Source: Larus michahellis (taxonomy: Eukaryota > Chordata > Aves > Charadriiformes > Laridae). Taken from it: 64,000 bases of DNA. The notes beneath the pieces are model-generated. The model did not search any database. It had not been told where the DNA came from and worked only from the letters and a program-made list of their open reading frames with translations. Position 1 is the stretch's first letter. The number at the start of each line of letters is the position of its first letter. This document shows, piece by piece, positions 1 to 12,100 of the stretch. The position numbers were made by a program, and so were the translations under genes. The stretch spans positions 123,892,125 through 123,956,124 of the forward strand of contig NC_133897.1 of the NCBI RefSeq assembly GCF_964199755.1. The letters run 5' to 3'.

Positions 1-2952
1 TTTCATCTTCCAGTATTGAGAAGGTATTCTTTCATCATTGCCTCTGGTTGCCTTTATCCATGGCAAAATTTGAGTTACGGAAGCAGTTGGATAAGCAGAG
101 AGATGCTTGTGTGATGTGTGGAGATGAAAACGTATTGCAGAAAGCAGGACTGTCCTTATGCAGACTTTACGGGACTGTAAATACACCCTCCAAAATACTT
201 GGCATAAGAAAGATGAAAACTCATTTTGGCACTGGGAGATGCGTGTGTGGGACAGCCAAAATGTAGAGGTTTTGGGTCAAATTCTGATGGGGCAATTAAG
301 CAGTATGCATTTCTAGCAGAGGGATTTCTGGTACAGAATGCTTTTGCAACCCCAGTCTGTATTTGCCTTCTTCACCTAAGTATTCTGAAAATAACTATTT
401 TTCTGTTAAGGAGGGAAAATGTCTTCAGGTTTTATTGTAAAAATAATGAATGAATGTGCTGTGTGTGCACGTATTTTGTAATGCCTTCTCTGTCTTCTGT
501 AGAGTTGTCTCAACTCCTGCATCCCTGGGGTGCAGCTGTGCCCCCCTGCACTCTCAAATATCTCTGCTTTTTGCCTTCTAGCTTTTGGACCCTGGCCATT
601 TGTGCACTGCATCTGGAATGTATTTCAGATAAGTGAGCGTACTGGTGGGCTTAACTTAAATATACAGGAGTCGGGGGGAGGAGGGCGTGGGGGGAGAAAG
701 AATTAGGGGTCAAAGTTTGAAAACCCATTCTTACTCCATTTTGGATTTTAAAATTTGAATGCGTGAGTGGGTGCCAGTGAGGATTTGCTGTACAGCTGAG
801 CTGCTGCTGCAGAGACTGGGTTGGATCCGTGTCTGATGGAAGAGGAGTTGTCAGCTTCGGTCTTCTGGCAACGAGAGACAGCAACAGCAAATGCTCAGGT
901 GTGCTCTTACGGATGGCAACGGTATTCCTGTTTGAGGAAAAACAGCGGTCCTGTTTGCATAACAAATCATCGTGACGTGGAATGAGGGATATCTGTGTTG
1001 TCTGTGGGCAGTGTGACTTGGCCTCATCCCTTTCCCCTAGAAAGGTAGTTTTAGTTGCAGAGTGGGTTTTTCTCCCCCCTTTTCTGTATTGTTCAGTGGA
1101 CTTTGGATTTCTGTTTATGCTGCCATCTCTGTAATACCCATTTCTATTAATGTATACAAGTTTGATCTAACGCAACTAGAAAATGAAATCATAAATTCCT
1201 GTGTTCCAGAAATAAAGAAATGGGCTAAATGGAGACCTCACAGTAGCCAGATTGGGCATCCCTGAAGGAAGCGGTGGCGGGGTCCAGCCAGGAGCTCTGC
1301 TCAGGTGTCTGCTTTTCTCATCTGGCCCCTGCTTTCCTTTGATCTGCTTTAAACTTGGAATAGGACTAGTTAAACCCCACTTTTGTACAAGCACAAATTA
1401 GCAGTCTAATCTCAAAAAATTTTTGTGCTTAAACCCTAAACTAAGGTCTGAGCTGCTGTGTTTACTAAAGCACTTAGCACCTTTTCGCTAAGAAAAGGTC
1501 AAAATCGGACCTGTCAGAGTCAGAACCTGGCTATTCCTCCTCAGTTCACCTTTGACTGGAGAGATTTAATTGATCACACAATGTGTGTTTGTTGTCGGAT
1601 AACTCCTCTACGGATGTATTGCTGGCAAAGGTCAATTTCTTTCCCTACATCTGTAAGGACAGGAACATTAACTTTTCTAATGCATTTACTGTTACTCGTA
1701 GCCATTTGCACAGTTTCCAGCAGCAATTCTTTTGTAAAGTCTTTGGTTTCCACCTAGACCGCTTTTCTTCTCTTCTTTAACCCTTTCTCCTCTTTCTTAA
1801 GCCGGAGTTATCAGGTCTGGAATTTGCATAGCGCTTTTGAAATCTCTAGAATGAAATGCCTGATTGAGCTGGCAAAAAAAACAGAGTCATGGTATAAGAA
1901 ACTGGACTTAGGCCATTGCTACATCCTGATCTGGAGGTGCTCCCCTGCCCCGGGCAGTATTGCCTCGACGATGTGTTTCGTTACGTTTGAGAAGTGTGAG
2001 CAGTGGACCACACAGAAACTTTCAGCATTGCAAAAACCATAGGTTCCAAGAGGCTTGGTTCCAGATAATTTGCACGTGGCTCATATAAAGATCTTTTTTT
2101 CTCTCTTGCCACTTAGTACCCACTGACCGACAACCAGGAGCGATTTCTGTTTCCTCGTTATTTGAGATGAGACCTTTCCAAATTGGTCCACATGCTGGTA
2201 AGTGGAGAGCAGCAGAAATCTTTCTCTGCTCTGTCTTCCGTAACCAAAAACACACCTTGGAGGTGGCAAGCACACAGCATGTTACCAATTTTTCTTTACA
2301 GTAAATATTTGACAGTCTTTTTGTACTTTGATTGAATTGCCAACTTGCAAACTACCTTGGGTAAAGTATGCAAGCCGTAGTGAGTTTGTTTTTTTTTTTA
2401 TCTATCTAAAAAGAAATTTGACATGTAAATTCAAAGGAAATTGTGTTAGAGAATAAGGTTTTTTTAAGGGTGCCTATATGATACTGAGAATTTGGGGTTT
2501 AAATGAATGTCACTGCAACCTAGATTTTGTTTTATTTAATCAAATTGTGTGATTAGATTAGTGGATCAAGATCTTTGGACGGAACAAAGCACGGCAAGTG
2601 ATCTTCTCTTTAAAACAGACAAAGCCCCTACGGCTTCAACATCCTTGTCCTCTGAGCAGTCAGCAAGGAGCCGGGGCGATAATCTTGCTACGGTGGTCGG
2701 TCTGTTCTTGGAGTGACTTTTTCACCGGAGAGCTCTGGCTCAGACAAGTTTTTGTTGCTTCGACTGTGCTGGGTCTATGTGTGGCCAAACACAAGCCAGC
2801 CAATCTCTGCCCCAAAACTGCTCCATCCTCATGCAGTTTCCCACTCTCCTCTCTTTCAGTCTCAAGGAGTCTGGTCTTGGGCTCACATCGCTTTTGTCGG
2901 CATCCCAAAGATTCTTGGAGGCTGCTGTAATGTCATCGCTTTTTTCTCATAG
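1..2952. other. Upstream flank or first intron of the CLC-like gene
   Basis: I could support no gene, RNA or recognisable transposon in this stretch. It is AT-rich with short open frames on both strands, none with a family motif. A poly(T) run sits near 2390. The last bases form a pyrimidine-rich acceptor ending in AG at 2951-2952. Any 5' untranslated exon or promoter would lie here or further left, but I cannot point to one. The reading frame stays open through the acceptor back to about 2777, so a start upstream of 2960 without splicing is possible but less attractive. Confidence 0.6.
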
Positions 2953-3180
2953 GACGCACATGGAAAATGGTGAAGAGGAGATGTTGATGGGAGAAGATCA
3001 CGGGCCTGATTTGATTCATTCTCAGGATTTTAGGAGGCAGCGCAGCATCAGCAGGAGCACTTCAGCATATTATCGCTGCAAGGAGGAGGAGAGGGAACAC
3101 CCGATAGCCCATAAGAGTTTGGATTATTTGCCTTCACACAGTAAAGTTTATAAGAAGTGGCTACAAGAGAAAACATACAG
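2953..3180 (+). CDS. CLC-like exon 1: cytosolic N-terminus
   Basis: The acceptor ttttttctcatag precedes 2953 and the donor GTAAAT starts at 3181. The first ATG is at 2960, giving residues 1-73 and two bases of R74. The segment is acidic at first (EEE, 5-7), then has a basic RRQRS stretch (25-29) that could be a phosphorylation site. SLDY (53-56) follows; human CLC-6 and CLC-7 have the same SLDY at the equivalent place, which ties the exon to this branch. I saw no D/E-xxx-LL lysosomal sorting signal. If an upstream coding exon exists the true N-terminus would be longer; the start at 2960 is the simplest choice. Confidence 0.75.
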
Positions 3181-6100
3181 GTAAATTTGCCTTAAATACC
3201 GTTAAGTTGCCTCTAAACGATGGGTAATTTGGACAATCCAGGGAGATGCCTGATAGCAGAAGGAATTAAGAAAACTTTATTTTTTGTTTCTGTGGATGGG
3301 AAAATACTTTAATAGAATGTAGAAGGGGGCCAAATGGCAAGCAACTTTGATGAAGAAGCATTTTTTGAAAGTGCTTATGCCTTTGCTCTTGCAAAATTAT
3401 TGAATATGCAAAAAAAAAAAAGTGTTATTAACTGCTCAATGTATGCAGCTTAAAAGGAAGAGATTTTGCAGAGGTTTGAGGAAGTGTTCTCTTACTGAGA
3501 CTTTTCGTGAAATTCGCTGCCTCTTAGTGTAATCTGCAGGAAAAGTGGTGTTTGACTCTCAGTAGGGGTGCTCTAGTCCTAGAAGATACAAGAAATAAAT
3601 CAGAAATTGTAATTGGTGCTCAATTATTCTTAGAAGTATAAGTTTAGGAAAGACAGAAACTAGATGTAAAGGTTTGCACATTTACATGATAGGTGCTCAG
3701 TGCATTAGTTGCAGTACAAGAAAATAGGAATTACTTTGACGTGAGTTCTGAGTGCTGTATTGAATGGTTAATTACTGCATCACATAATTGAATTCTGAGA
3801 TGGCATCAAGCAGTCAGCATCTGAAAGCAGATTGCACTGCTACTTATATATTAAAAAACCAAAATGAACCGTGTTGCTTTCCCAAATCGCAATGGCTTTC
3901 ACCTGAAGGTAGAGTTTCGTTGGTTGAACACTTTTTAGAGGGATATTGGCAAAAGCATCCTCTTGCTCATGCAGCGACAGTTAATAAGCAAAATGCTTTA
4001 AAAATGGAACTTGGCTGTTTGTGAGAGGAAGCATGGCAAATAGTCCTGTCCTGTAGGCTGAGAGGTAACTGTGTTTTCCTGTTTCTAGAAAAGAGTGGGA
4101 TCGATGGCTGCTGATGGGGCTAATTGGAACAGCTGTTGGGATGCTGGGTTTTTTTATTCATCAGATAATTGACTCTCTCATCAAATTGAAATGGGACCTG
4201 GTGGAAAATTACCTGCAGGTGAGCAAGAGAAAGTCAGAGTGACCTCTTCTGTGTTTGTTTATTAGAAAATCCACAAGTTTTAACTGACTAGAGGTGCTGC
4301 CTGTCTAGGTGTGTGTGGACATCAGATCTCCTGCGGTGCTTGGTGTAGGCATGCTTTGGTGTCCTTTGCTACAATTTAGCCTATAGGTACAATATAATAT
4401 CTGATGGTGTTCTTGTGATGAGATCGATGGAGGCGGTCTTTAAAATATTGTGGCTTTCCTCTTCCTCCTTGTACATAAGGGGCACGTGCTGCTTTAGGTA
4501 TTGTTGATGTCCAAGGGAAGGGATTAGGTTTCTCTTAAGGCACTTAGTGACTGTGGACCTGGTGGCAGATATGTTGTTTCTTTCTATGTCTGGGGCAGCT
4601 ATCTTTTGCTAATGCTGTAATAGAATGCAGTGGAGTGATTAATTTTTCCTTGATGACTATCATTATCTCTGTGATAATTGGGATGGTGGTGGTAAAATCA
4701 CTGAATGGCTAAAACCAATGTAAATGTTAAGGCATCTGGCCCGGACTGCTTATTTTTCTCACCCGTAGAGAGAACCAGGTGGTAAAATTTTCACCTGGTT
4801 TGTAGTACCTATGGTAGTTTGTATGAATACTGAAGAGCTTCTTGTGAGAAAGGGCCTTTGAGCTTTTGTTCCTGCTGAATCCTGTCCAGGGAGGGTCAGG
4901 TATCCTGTCAGCTGTTGCTGGGGGGAGCCTGTCCAACCATCAAGCGTGGCATGCAGCCAGCAGATGCAGAAATTGTGCAGAAGGGGCAAGGGTCTGGACT
5001 GGCAGTGCTTTTGTGCTCAGCAACAGTGGTGAGGAGCTGCTGGAGATGGTCCCCATCACCCAGGGGAGACATTACTTGTGACTCAGCAGAGGCCAAAACC
5101 CAGAGGAACGTCCCAAGGGATGGTGCAGCTCTGCAGGTTTGGGGCTGCAGGCAGTGCCTGGGACCTCTTGGCTGGAGCATGGCAGATGAGCTCCTTGTCT
5201 GCACAGATATGGTGGGGTAGCTGACACTGCTGGAGCACTGGAGTGGCTGGATGCAGGCTCTTTAGGAAGGACAGACTGGGATGGCTAGGAGGGGCAGTTG
5301 CTCTTTTTTGTGCAAAAGCAGTGGGAATGGATGGAGCTCTGCCTTGGGGCAGATGAGTCAGCTGAGAGAGCCTGCAGATCAGGGTTAGAGGGCACACCAA
5401 CATGTGTGATGTGGTTGTGTGTGTTTGCTATAGTCAGCCAGCTCAGGAAGAATTAGACAAGGCTGTCTTCAGACAATTGGAAGAAGTCTCATGGTCACTG
5501 GCCCAGGTCCTCACAGGGGTCTTTAGCCAACGACCCCAGTATCTGCTGGAAGAACAACACAGCAGGGCACAAGCAATCCACAAGGACTCTGGAGTGCATT
5601 GATAACACCTTCCTGATAGATGATCGAGAAGCCAATGAGGGGACATGCTCTGCTGGACCTCCTGCTTACAGACAAGGAAAGACTGGTCAGGGATGTGAAG
5701 GTTGGGGGCAGCAGTTGACCATGAGATGGTGGTGTGCAGAATCCTGAGATAAGGTGGAAAAAGGCAAAAACGAGGATCATAATTCTGGACTTGAGGAGAG
5801 CACTTTAGTCTGTTCAGGCATCTGCTGGGAAGAATCTCAGAGGAGACCATCCTGGAAAGAATAGGCATCCAAGAGGGCTGGTTGGTTTGCAGGGATTATC
5901 TCCTCCACGGTGAAGAACACTCCATTCCAATGAGCAGCGTATCAAGTAAAAGGTGGCAGGAAGCTCTTCACAAAACTGAAACATAAAAAGGAAGCGCACA
6001 AGAGGTGGAAGCAGGGACAGGTGACCTAGGAGGAATATAGAGACACTGTCTGAGTGTGCAGGGATGGGATTAGGAAAGCTAAAGTGCCCCTGGAGTTGAA

Positions 6101-9100
6101 TCTGATAAGGGATGTTGAATGGCAACAAGAAAGGAAGGAGGTGTCTACAGGCACATCATCAGCAAAACCAAGACTAGGGAAAACATGGGCTTGTTATTGA
6201 ACTGGGTAGGGGACTTGGTGACAAAGGACTTAAAAAGGGCCAAGGTATTTGATGCCTTCTCTGAGGGAGCTGGTTGATGTCATTGTGAGGCCAGCCTCAA
6301 GTATCTTTGAAAGGTCATGACAATTGAGGAGAGGTTCCTGAGGACTGGAGAAAGCCAGTGTCACTCCTATCTTCAAGAAGGACAAGAAGAAGGATCCAGG
6401 GAACTACTGGCCAGTCAACCTCATCTTAACCTCTGTGAAGGTGGTACAGCAAATAATCCTGGAAACCATTTCTAACTGTATGAAGGACAAGAAGATGATT
6501 AGGCATAGTCAGCACGGATTTACAGTGGATAACAACCTTCTACAATGAGATGATTGGAGCAGTAGATGTTGTTTATCTTCGCTTCAGCGAGGCTTTCATC
6601 ACTGTCTCCCATAACATTCTCATAGGCAAACTGATAATGTATGGGTTAGATAAGTGAACAGTGAGATGGATTTAGAACTGCCAGAAGTGCTGCACTCAAA
6701 GCATTATGATCAGTGGTACAAAGTCCAGCTGCAGGTTGGTCACCACGGTGTACCTTAGGGGTCAATACTGCGGCCAAACACTGTTGGATATCTTCACCAA
6801 TGACCTGGGTGGTGGGACAGAGTGCACCCTCAGCAAACTTGCAGACAAAAGCAAAACTGGAAGGAAACAGTGCTTGGTAGGCCAGATGATTATGTTGCCA
6901 TGCAGCCAACAGCCTCCTGGGCTGCACTGGGAGGAGTGTTGCTTGCAGATCACAGGAGGTGATCCTTACCCTCTATTCAGCACTGGTGAGGGCGCGTCTG
7001 AAGTACTGTGTCCAGTTCTGGGCTCTCCAGGATACTTGGATGTATCCTCCACTATCCTGTGAAATCAAGATAATGGAATAATGCTGCCAAATGCTGAAGG
7101 ACAGATCTCAGTCACTTCACAGAACTGCAAGGGAAGACTTATTCTGTGGAACAGATGGAGGCTGAATATGTCAGAGGGAATATCCAAGAAATGAAAAAGT
7201 TTAGGTTTTCCATGAGGAAAGCATATATAATTCTCTTGGAATATTATTTCCCTGAGGTTTCTTATATACAAACTACGTGTATGTTTATAAAATATATAAA
7301 CAGTGGATTAATACACATGCATACATGTATATATGCATTTGTATGCATATACATGCATGTGTATATATACACACACTAAAGTATAAATAAAGAATATATA
7401 GAAAGAAACCACAGTTTGGCTCCAGGGCATCATGACTTGTTACACACGCTGTTGGTCCTGTTGCATTATAAAATTTGTCCTATTGTATTAACCTAATACA
7501 GAGGGACAGGAGGTAAGGCTCTGACATCAGTTCAAGCACGTAATTCCTGCCCTGGAAGACCTTCGCATCTAAATGCCTCCTTCAGCTGCGGATGAGCAAA
7601 ACTCATTTTTGTGCCCTTTCCTTTGCCGTTTGGCTGCGCTGCACGAGGCACTTAGAAAAGCCGTGATGGGATGTGCTGCCGGGAAGGCTGTTGTGGCCAG
7701 CTGAAACGTCGTGACCTCAGAAATGCAAGGGATGCGTTTGACCTGCTCACACGATGAATCACAGCTGAGCGCTGCGGAAGGCGGCAAAGCGTGTGGGAGC
7801 TTGAGGAGTTCTGGAGACGGCATGGCTGTGGTCAGCCCAAGCACAAACAAACAAACCAAAAACCCAGGGAGACTGAAACATGTTTTTTAAAGGGGAGAAG
7901 GCCAAGTATGAGAGATGTCCTTTTGATTAAAATAAAGCAGGAAAGAGCTTGCTCCACATGTGTTCTGTCCACTAATAATAGCTGCAAATTCATAAAGGTA
8001 ATTACTGATGTAAGACTTTGAAGCCTCCTTTCAGGCAAAATGTCTCCCGAAGACACCATTTAGTGTTTTCTTGTGCATGTCCTTAGGGTCCTTTGACCCT
8101 GCTTCTGACCTGAAAAGGGCCTTGATGGGTGACAATGTATCCTTTATAGTGTTTTTAGAGATGGGCAGGAAGTCCTGGAAAAAAGACGTGACTTGACTCT
8201 GGAAGTCATCATTCACCTTACCCTTGCTCACTCCCGTCCTTCCGAGGACTGAGCCTGCGCTGCTTGTTTTGGTTTTTCCCTATGGTACGCCTTGCGCCTG
8301 CAGAAATCTGTGGGACAAAAGATCATTGAGAAGCAGGACCTGGGTCTACAGGTGCCAATGTAGTAATCTGTATTTGTTGACCGGACAGGACGGGAACATC
8401 CACATGACCTGGCTGTGTGCGCTTGGGTTTGGGCTGGCCATGGTGGTTCTCTCTTCAGGCTCAGTGCTGGTAAGTGTTACATCTCCTACGCAACAAGCCT
8501 ATAACGCTGTGATAAACCAAATCTCTTGCTCTTCCAGACACTGGTTAATTCAGTATTTTATTTAAAAAACACTGTCTATTACACAACCCAATTGGAGAGG
8601 TCTTTCTTGGCCTTCGGCCTAAAGCTGGATTCCGCCACCCATAACTTGTATAAAAGTGTCTGGGGTGAAATCAGTCGTGGTGGCGATGTAATTTACACTT
8701 AGCATGTGGTGTTTGTAAAATAAATACAAGTGGCAGCTGGTGTAACTTGTGAAAATTTGGTGTTTGGAAGGGGCCTAAGCCAAAGAGTATCAGTCCATAT
8801 AAAAGTTACTGTTGGGTTTAGATTGATCTTTTAGCTGTGCTGTGGGGGTCTCGCTTGTAGCCCAGATCAGTACTTTTACGAGGCAGCAAGGCTAAAACAT
8901 GGAGCCTTTCTGTCATTTACTGTCCTGCTGTGTTCAATTCAATTACAGACAGGCAATTAACAGCCTAGGTGAGAGAAAAAGTGAATGTTTTCCTGAACTT
9001 AGCCCAAAATCCAGCAAGAGTAGGAAAAGGGAGTTTGCTGTTATATGGGTGATAACTGACCAGTTTTAAGCTGTCTAAAGTCTGAACTGCCTGGACAAAT

Positions 9101-12100
9101 GATGCAGGTTCCCACGCACACCCTGCCCTGCAGAGACAGCCGGTGCAAAGGCAAGAGGCTGGTGGGCTTCAGGCACTGGGGGGATGGGGCAGGGACCCTC
9201 ATCAGTCCTTTTCTTCTCTCATTACCCCCAATATGCTATTGGGAGCTTGAATTTTTGTGTGTTGACAGAAGTTACATCTGTGTCTAAGTCATCTGTTAAT
9301 TCTGGGAAAGTTTGTTCATGAACAGAGCAAGGTGAGGGCTGGACTTAAAAACTGTGTCAATAGACGCATCTAACACAACATCTGACGATTGTTGACTCTT
9401 TCTCCTTTTTTTTTTTTTTCCCCCCTCTTTATTTCCTTTGCAGTTCATTTGCCCAGCAGGTTCACCGTCTGGCTTGCCAGAAATCATCGGGTATTTGAAC
9501 GGCACTTCTATTCGACATCTTTTTAACATCAAGACCTTTTTAGGGACGTTTGTCTCGTGCGTGCTGGCTGTAGCCTCTGGGCTCTTCTGCGGGCCAGAAG
9601 GTCCCATGATCCATTTGGGGTAAGAAATGGCAGACAAAAGTTAAAGCTAACAGGCTGAGGGGATGGGTTTGCAATGTCTGTCTTGGTGGCAGCACTGGCT
9701 TAAAAAATACCCTGCATTGGGAGCTCTTTGCACCTGTGCTTGTCCCCTCCTTTGCATTAGCACAACTATTCATGCCATGCAGTGAAGACAAAAGGTTTTT
9801 TGCTGTGTGTTTTAAATACAAGTTTGGTTCCCTAATATGATTCCTTGCGAGGCTCAGCAAGCAGTTATCTGGACAACTGCAGACAGTTTCGTTTCTGAAA
9901 AGCAACCTGTCCTGCAGCTATGGCCTGCCGGCTGCTTTGCATCTCATGTAACCGCTTTTACCTATGCAAAGTCTGTATAAAACCAAAGCCAGTCTCAAGG
10001 GGCTGCGCACGAAAGGGGTGAAAATTTTACAGCCACCTGCAGAAATGCTGTAAGTGACTGTGCGAGGTGGCCAGTGATGGACAGCCAGGACCTGGGGGTT
10101 CCTGTTTCCAGCTTGCAAACACGGCAGCTGCTGGCGTCAGCTAAGGGTGACCACAGAATCACAGAATGGTTGGGGTTGGAGGGACTTTAAAGATCACCTA
10201 ATTCCAACCCCCTGCCATGGGCAGGGACACCTCCCACTAGACCAGGCTGCTCAAAGCCTCATCCAGCCTGGCCTTGAACACTTCCAGGGATGGGGCAAAC
10301 CAGGCTCTGCTTTGCACGCCCTGCAGACGATGGCAAGTCAGGCTGGAGCTGCTTGTTGTTCATGCAGTAGTGCAGTACTATGATTCTAGGAAGGGAAAAG
10401 TAGACTTTATAGTCTTTTTGAAGGATAATGTTTTTATTCCCCCCGCTTGCTCTATACAAAGTCAGAGAATCCCCATCATCCTGTGGTGGTCCAGGGCCTT
10501 GTGAGAAGGGGAGAGGAGGATTGCCCAGTCCTGCTCTGTAGGTCAGAGCGGTTCTTAAAATTTACTATTTTGCAATACAGCCAAACTTAGTAACTGCAGA
10601 CCAGATTTTGGGCTTTTCTGTTTTGGTAAGTGACATAATTTCTTTATTCACTGTTTAGAGGAGAATCCTACTGCACTTTATTACCATTATTAAACTGTAT
10701 CTTGAGTAGGGATGGTAAAATTGGTCTCTGCTAATATCATATAGATCATTTGTTGGCTGGTTTACTGTTTTATTTCTGATCCCTTTTGGTTTTGGAAAGT
10801 ATTCATCCCTGAGGCTTGTTCCCTTCCTCTTCACCACCCTGACCAAACCTATCCTCGTCCCCACCACCCTTGCATATTTTCTATTACTCCGTGGGTTTAT
10901 ATTTATTTATTTATTTGCACAGAGGTGCAGCAGCCTCAGGGATGACTCAGATATTCAAAAATAGGAGTGCATGGTTAGTCAGAAGCAGCCACAAACCTTC
11001 CAGACAATGATTACCAAGGTTTAACTCTCCCTTTAGGTTTCTTTTGTTTTCTTCGCTTTCAGACATTCGTCTCCGGGAGCTCAGAGACTGCAGCTGTGAT
11101 TTATTTTTTTTTTTTCTTTTGTGTTGGGTTGGTAACAGAGATGTGTGAGCCAAAGAATTGAATCACATTTCCATGAAGAAAGTCAGCACAGTATTAACAT
11201 GATGCCTTTTCAAAACATAGGAATTAAGGGCTAGTTTAATTTAATTTATCTGGAACCCTCCACCATTTTTATTAAACATAAACACACGTAAGTAGCTAAA
11301 AGCCTCCAAGAGATTCGCTAAGTGTCCTAATTTAAGTCTTGTAGAAAAGTCTTCCAAGATTATACCATGAATAGATTTTTCATTTCACTAAGGGTTTGGA
11401 TTTCCCCCTTCCCATTTAAATGCAGTTTGAAGTGCTGCCTGGGAACACGCTGTAATAGTTTAAATCGTTACACATCTGTTAGAAGTGTGACTGTTCTGTG
11501 TGCCGTGGTCATTAACCTGGGAACAGATGATTGAAACAACGGGCTATAGTCTGATGTTGTCACTGCACTTGGGCAGACATTAACATGCAGTTCTTCAAAG
11601 GGCATTTCATGGTCTATCATCACAACACTCCTTGCAAAAGAGACATTTAAGTCTTTCAGTCAAGAATCTGAAAGTCTTTACTAGCCTTCTGCTTTATATC
11701 AACGGGACTTTGCATATTTAAAAGACACGTTCAACATTTTCCATGTTTAAATCTGTTGAAACCAAGCTAGCTTTGCTGCTGCATGCCGACTAAGGCTCTG
11801 TCCTCCCCTGCCTTTAAACCCTGGCTGATTTATGAATAATTTACCAAAAGAGTGCTCTCAATTATACAACATCACTTTCAGTGCTCTCCTGGGTTGTGGC
11901 CTGAGCCAGCTGCAGTCAGACACCCTTGGCATCCACCTCCCCATCTTCACCAGATTTCGGAATTCAGCTGATAAGTAAGTGATGGGCAGAGCTGTGGGGC
12001 GCTGCGGGGGCCACCCCGCTGCCCACCCTCGGTGCCCTGGGGGTGTCCGGCAGGTTGCTGATGTGCCCGTTGCGTCTGGAAGGGAAACAAAGATGCTGCT

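Larger units (their letters stand above)
4219..8388 (+). other. Intron 2, largely CR1-derived
   Basis: GT-AG intron of 4170 bases. About half is the sense-oriented CR1 copy listed separately. The rest holds an alternating-purine-pyrimidine stretch near 7310-7375 and otherwise unremarkable DNA. A 66-codon open frame on the minus strand (8031-8231) is treated as a finding. Confidence 0.75.

Noticed and set aside
2598..2952. Open frames just upstream of exon 1 as extra coding sequence
   Set aside because: They have no family motif, and a good acceptor ends at 2952; the frame is open through the acceptor probably by chance.
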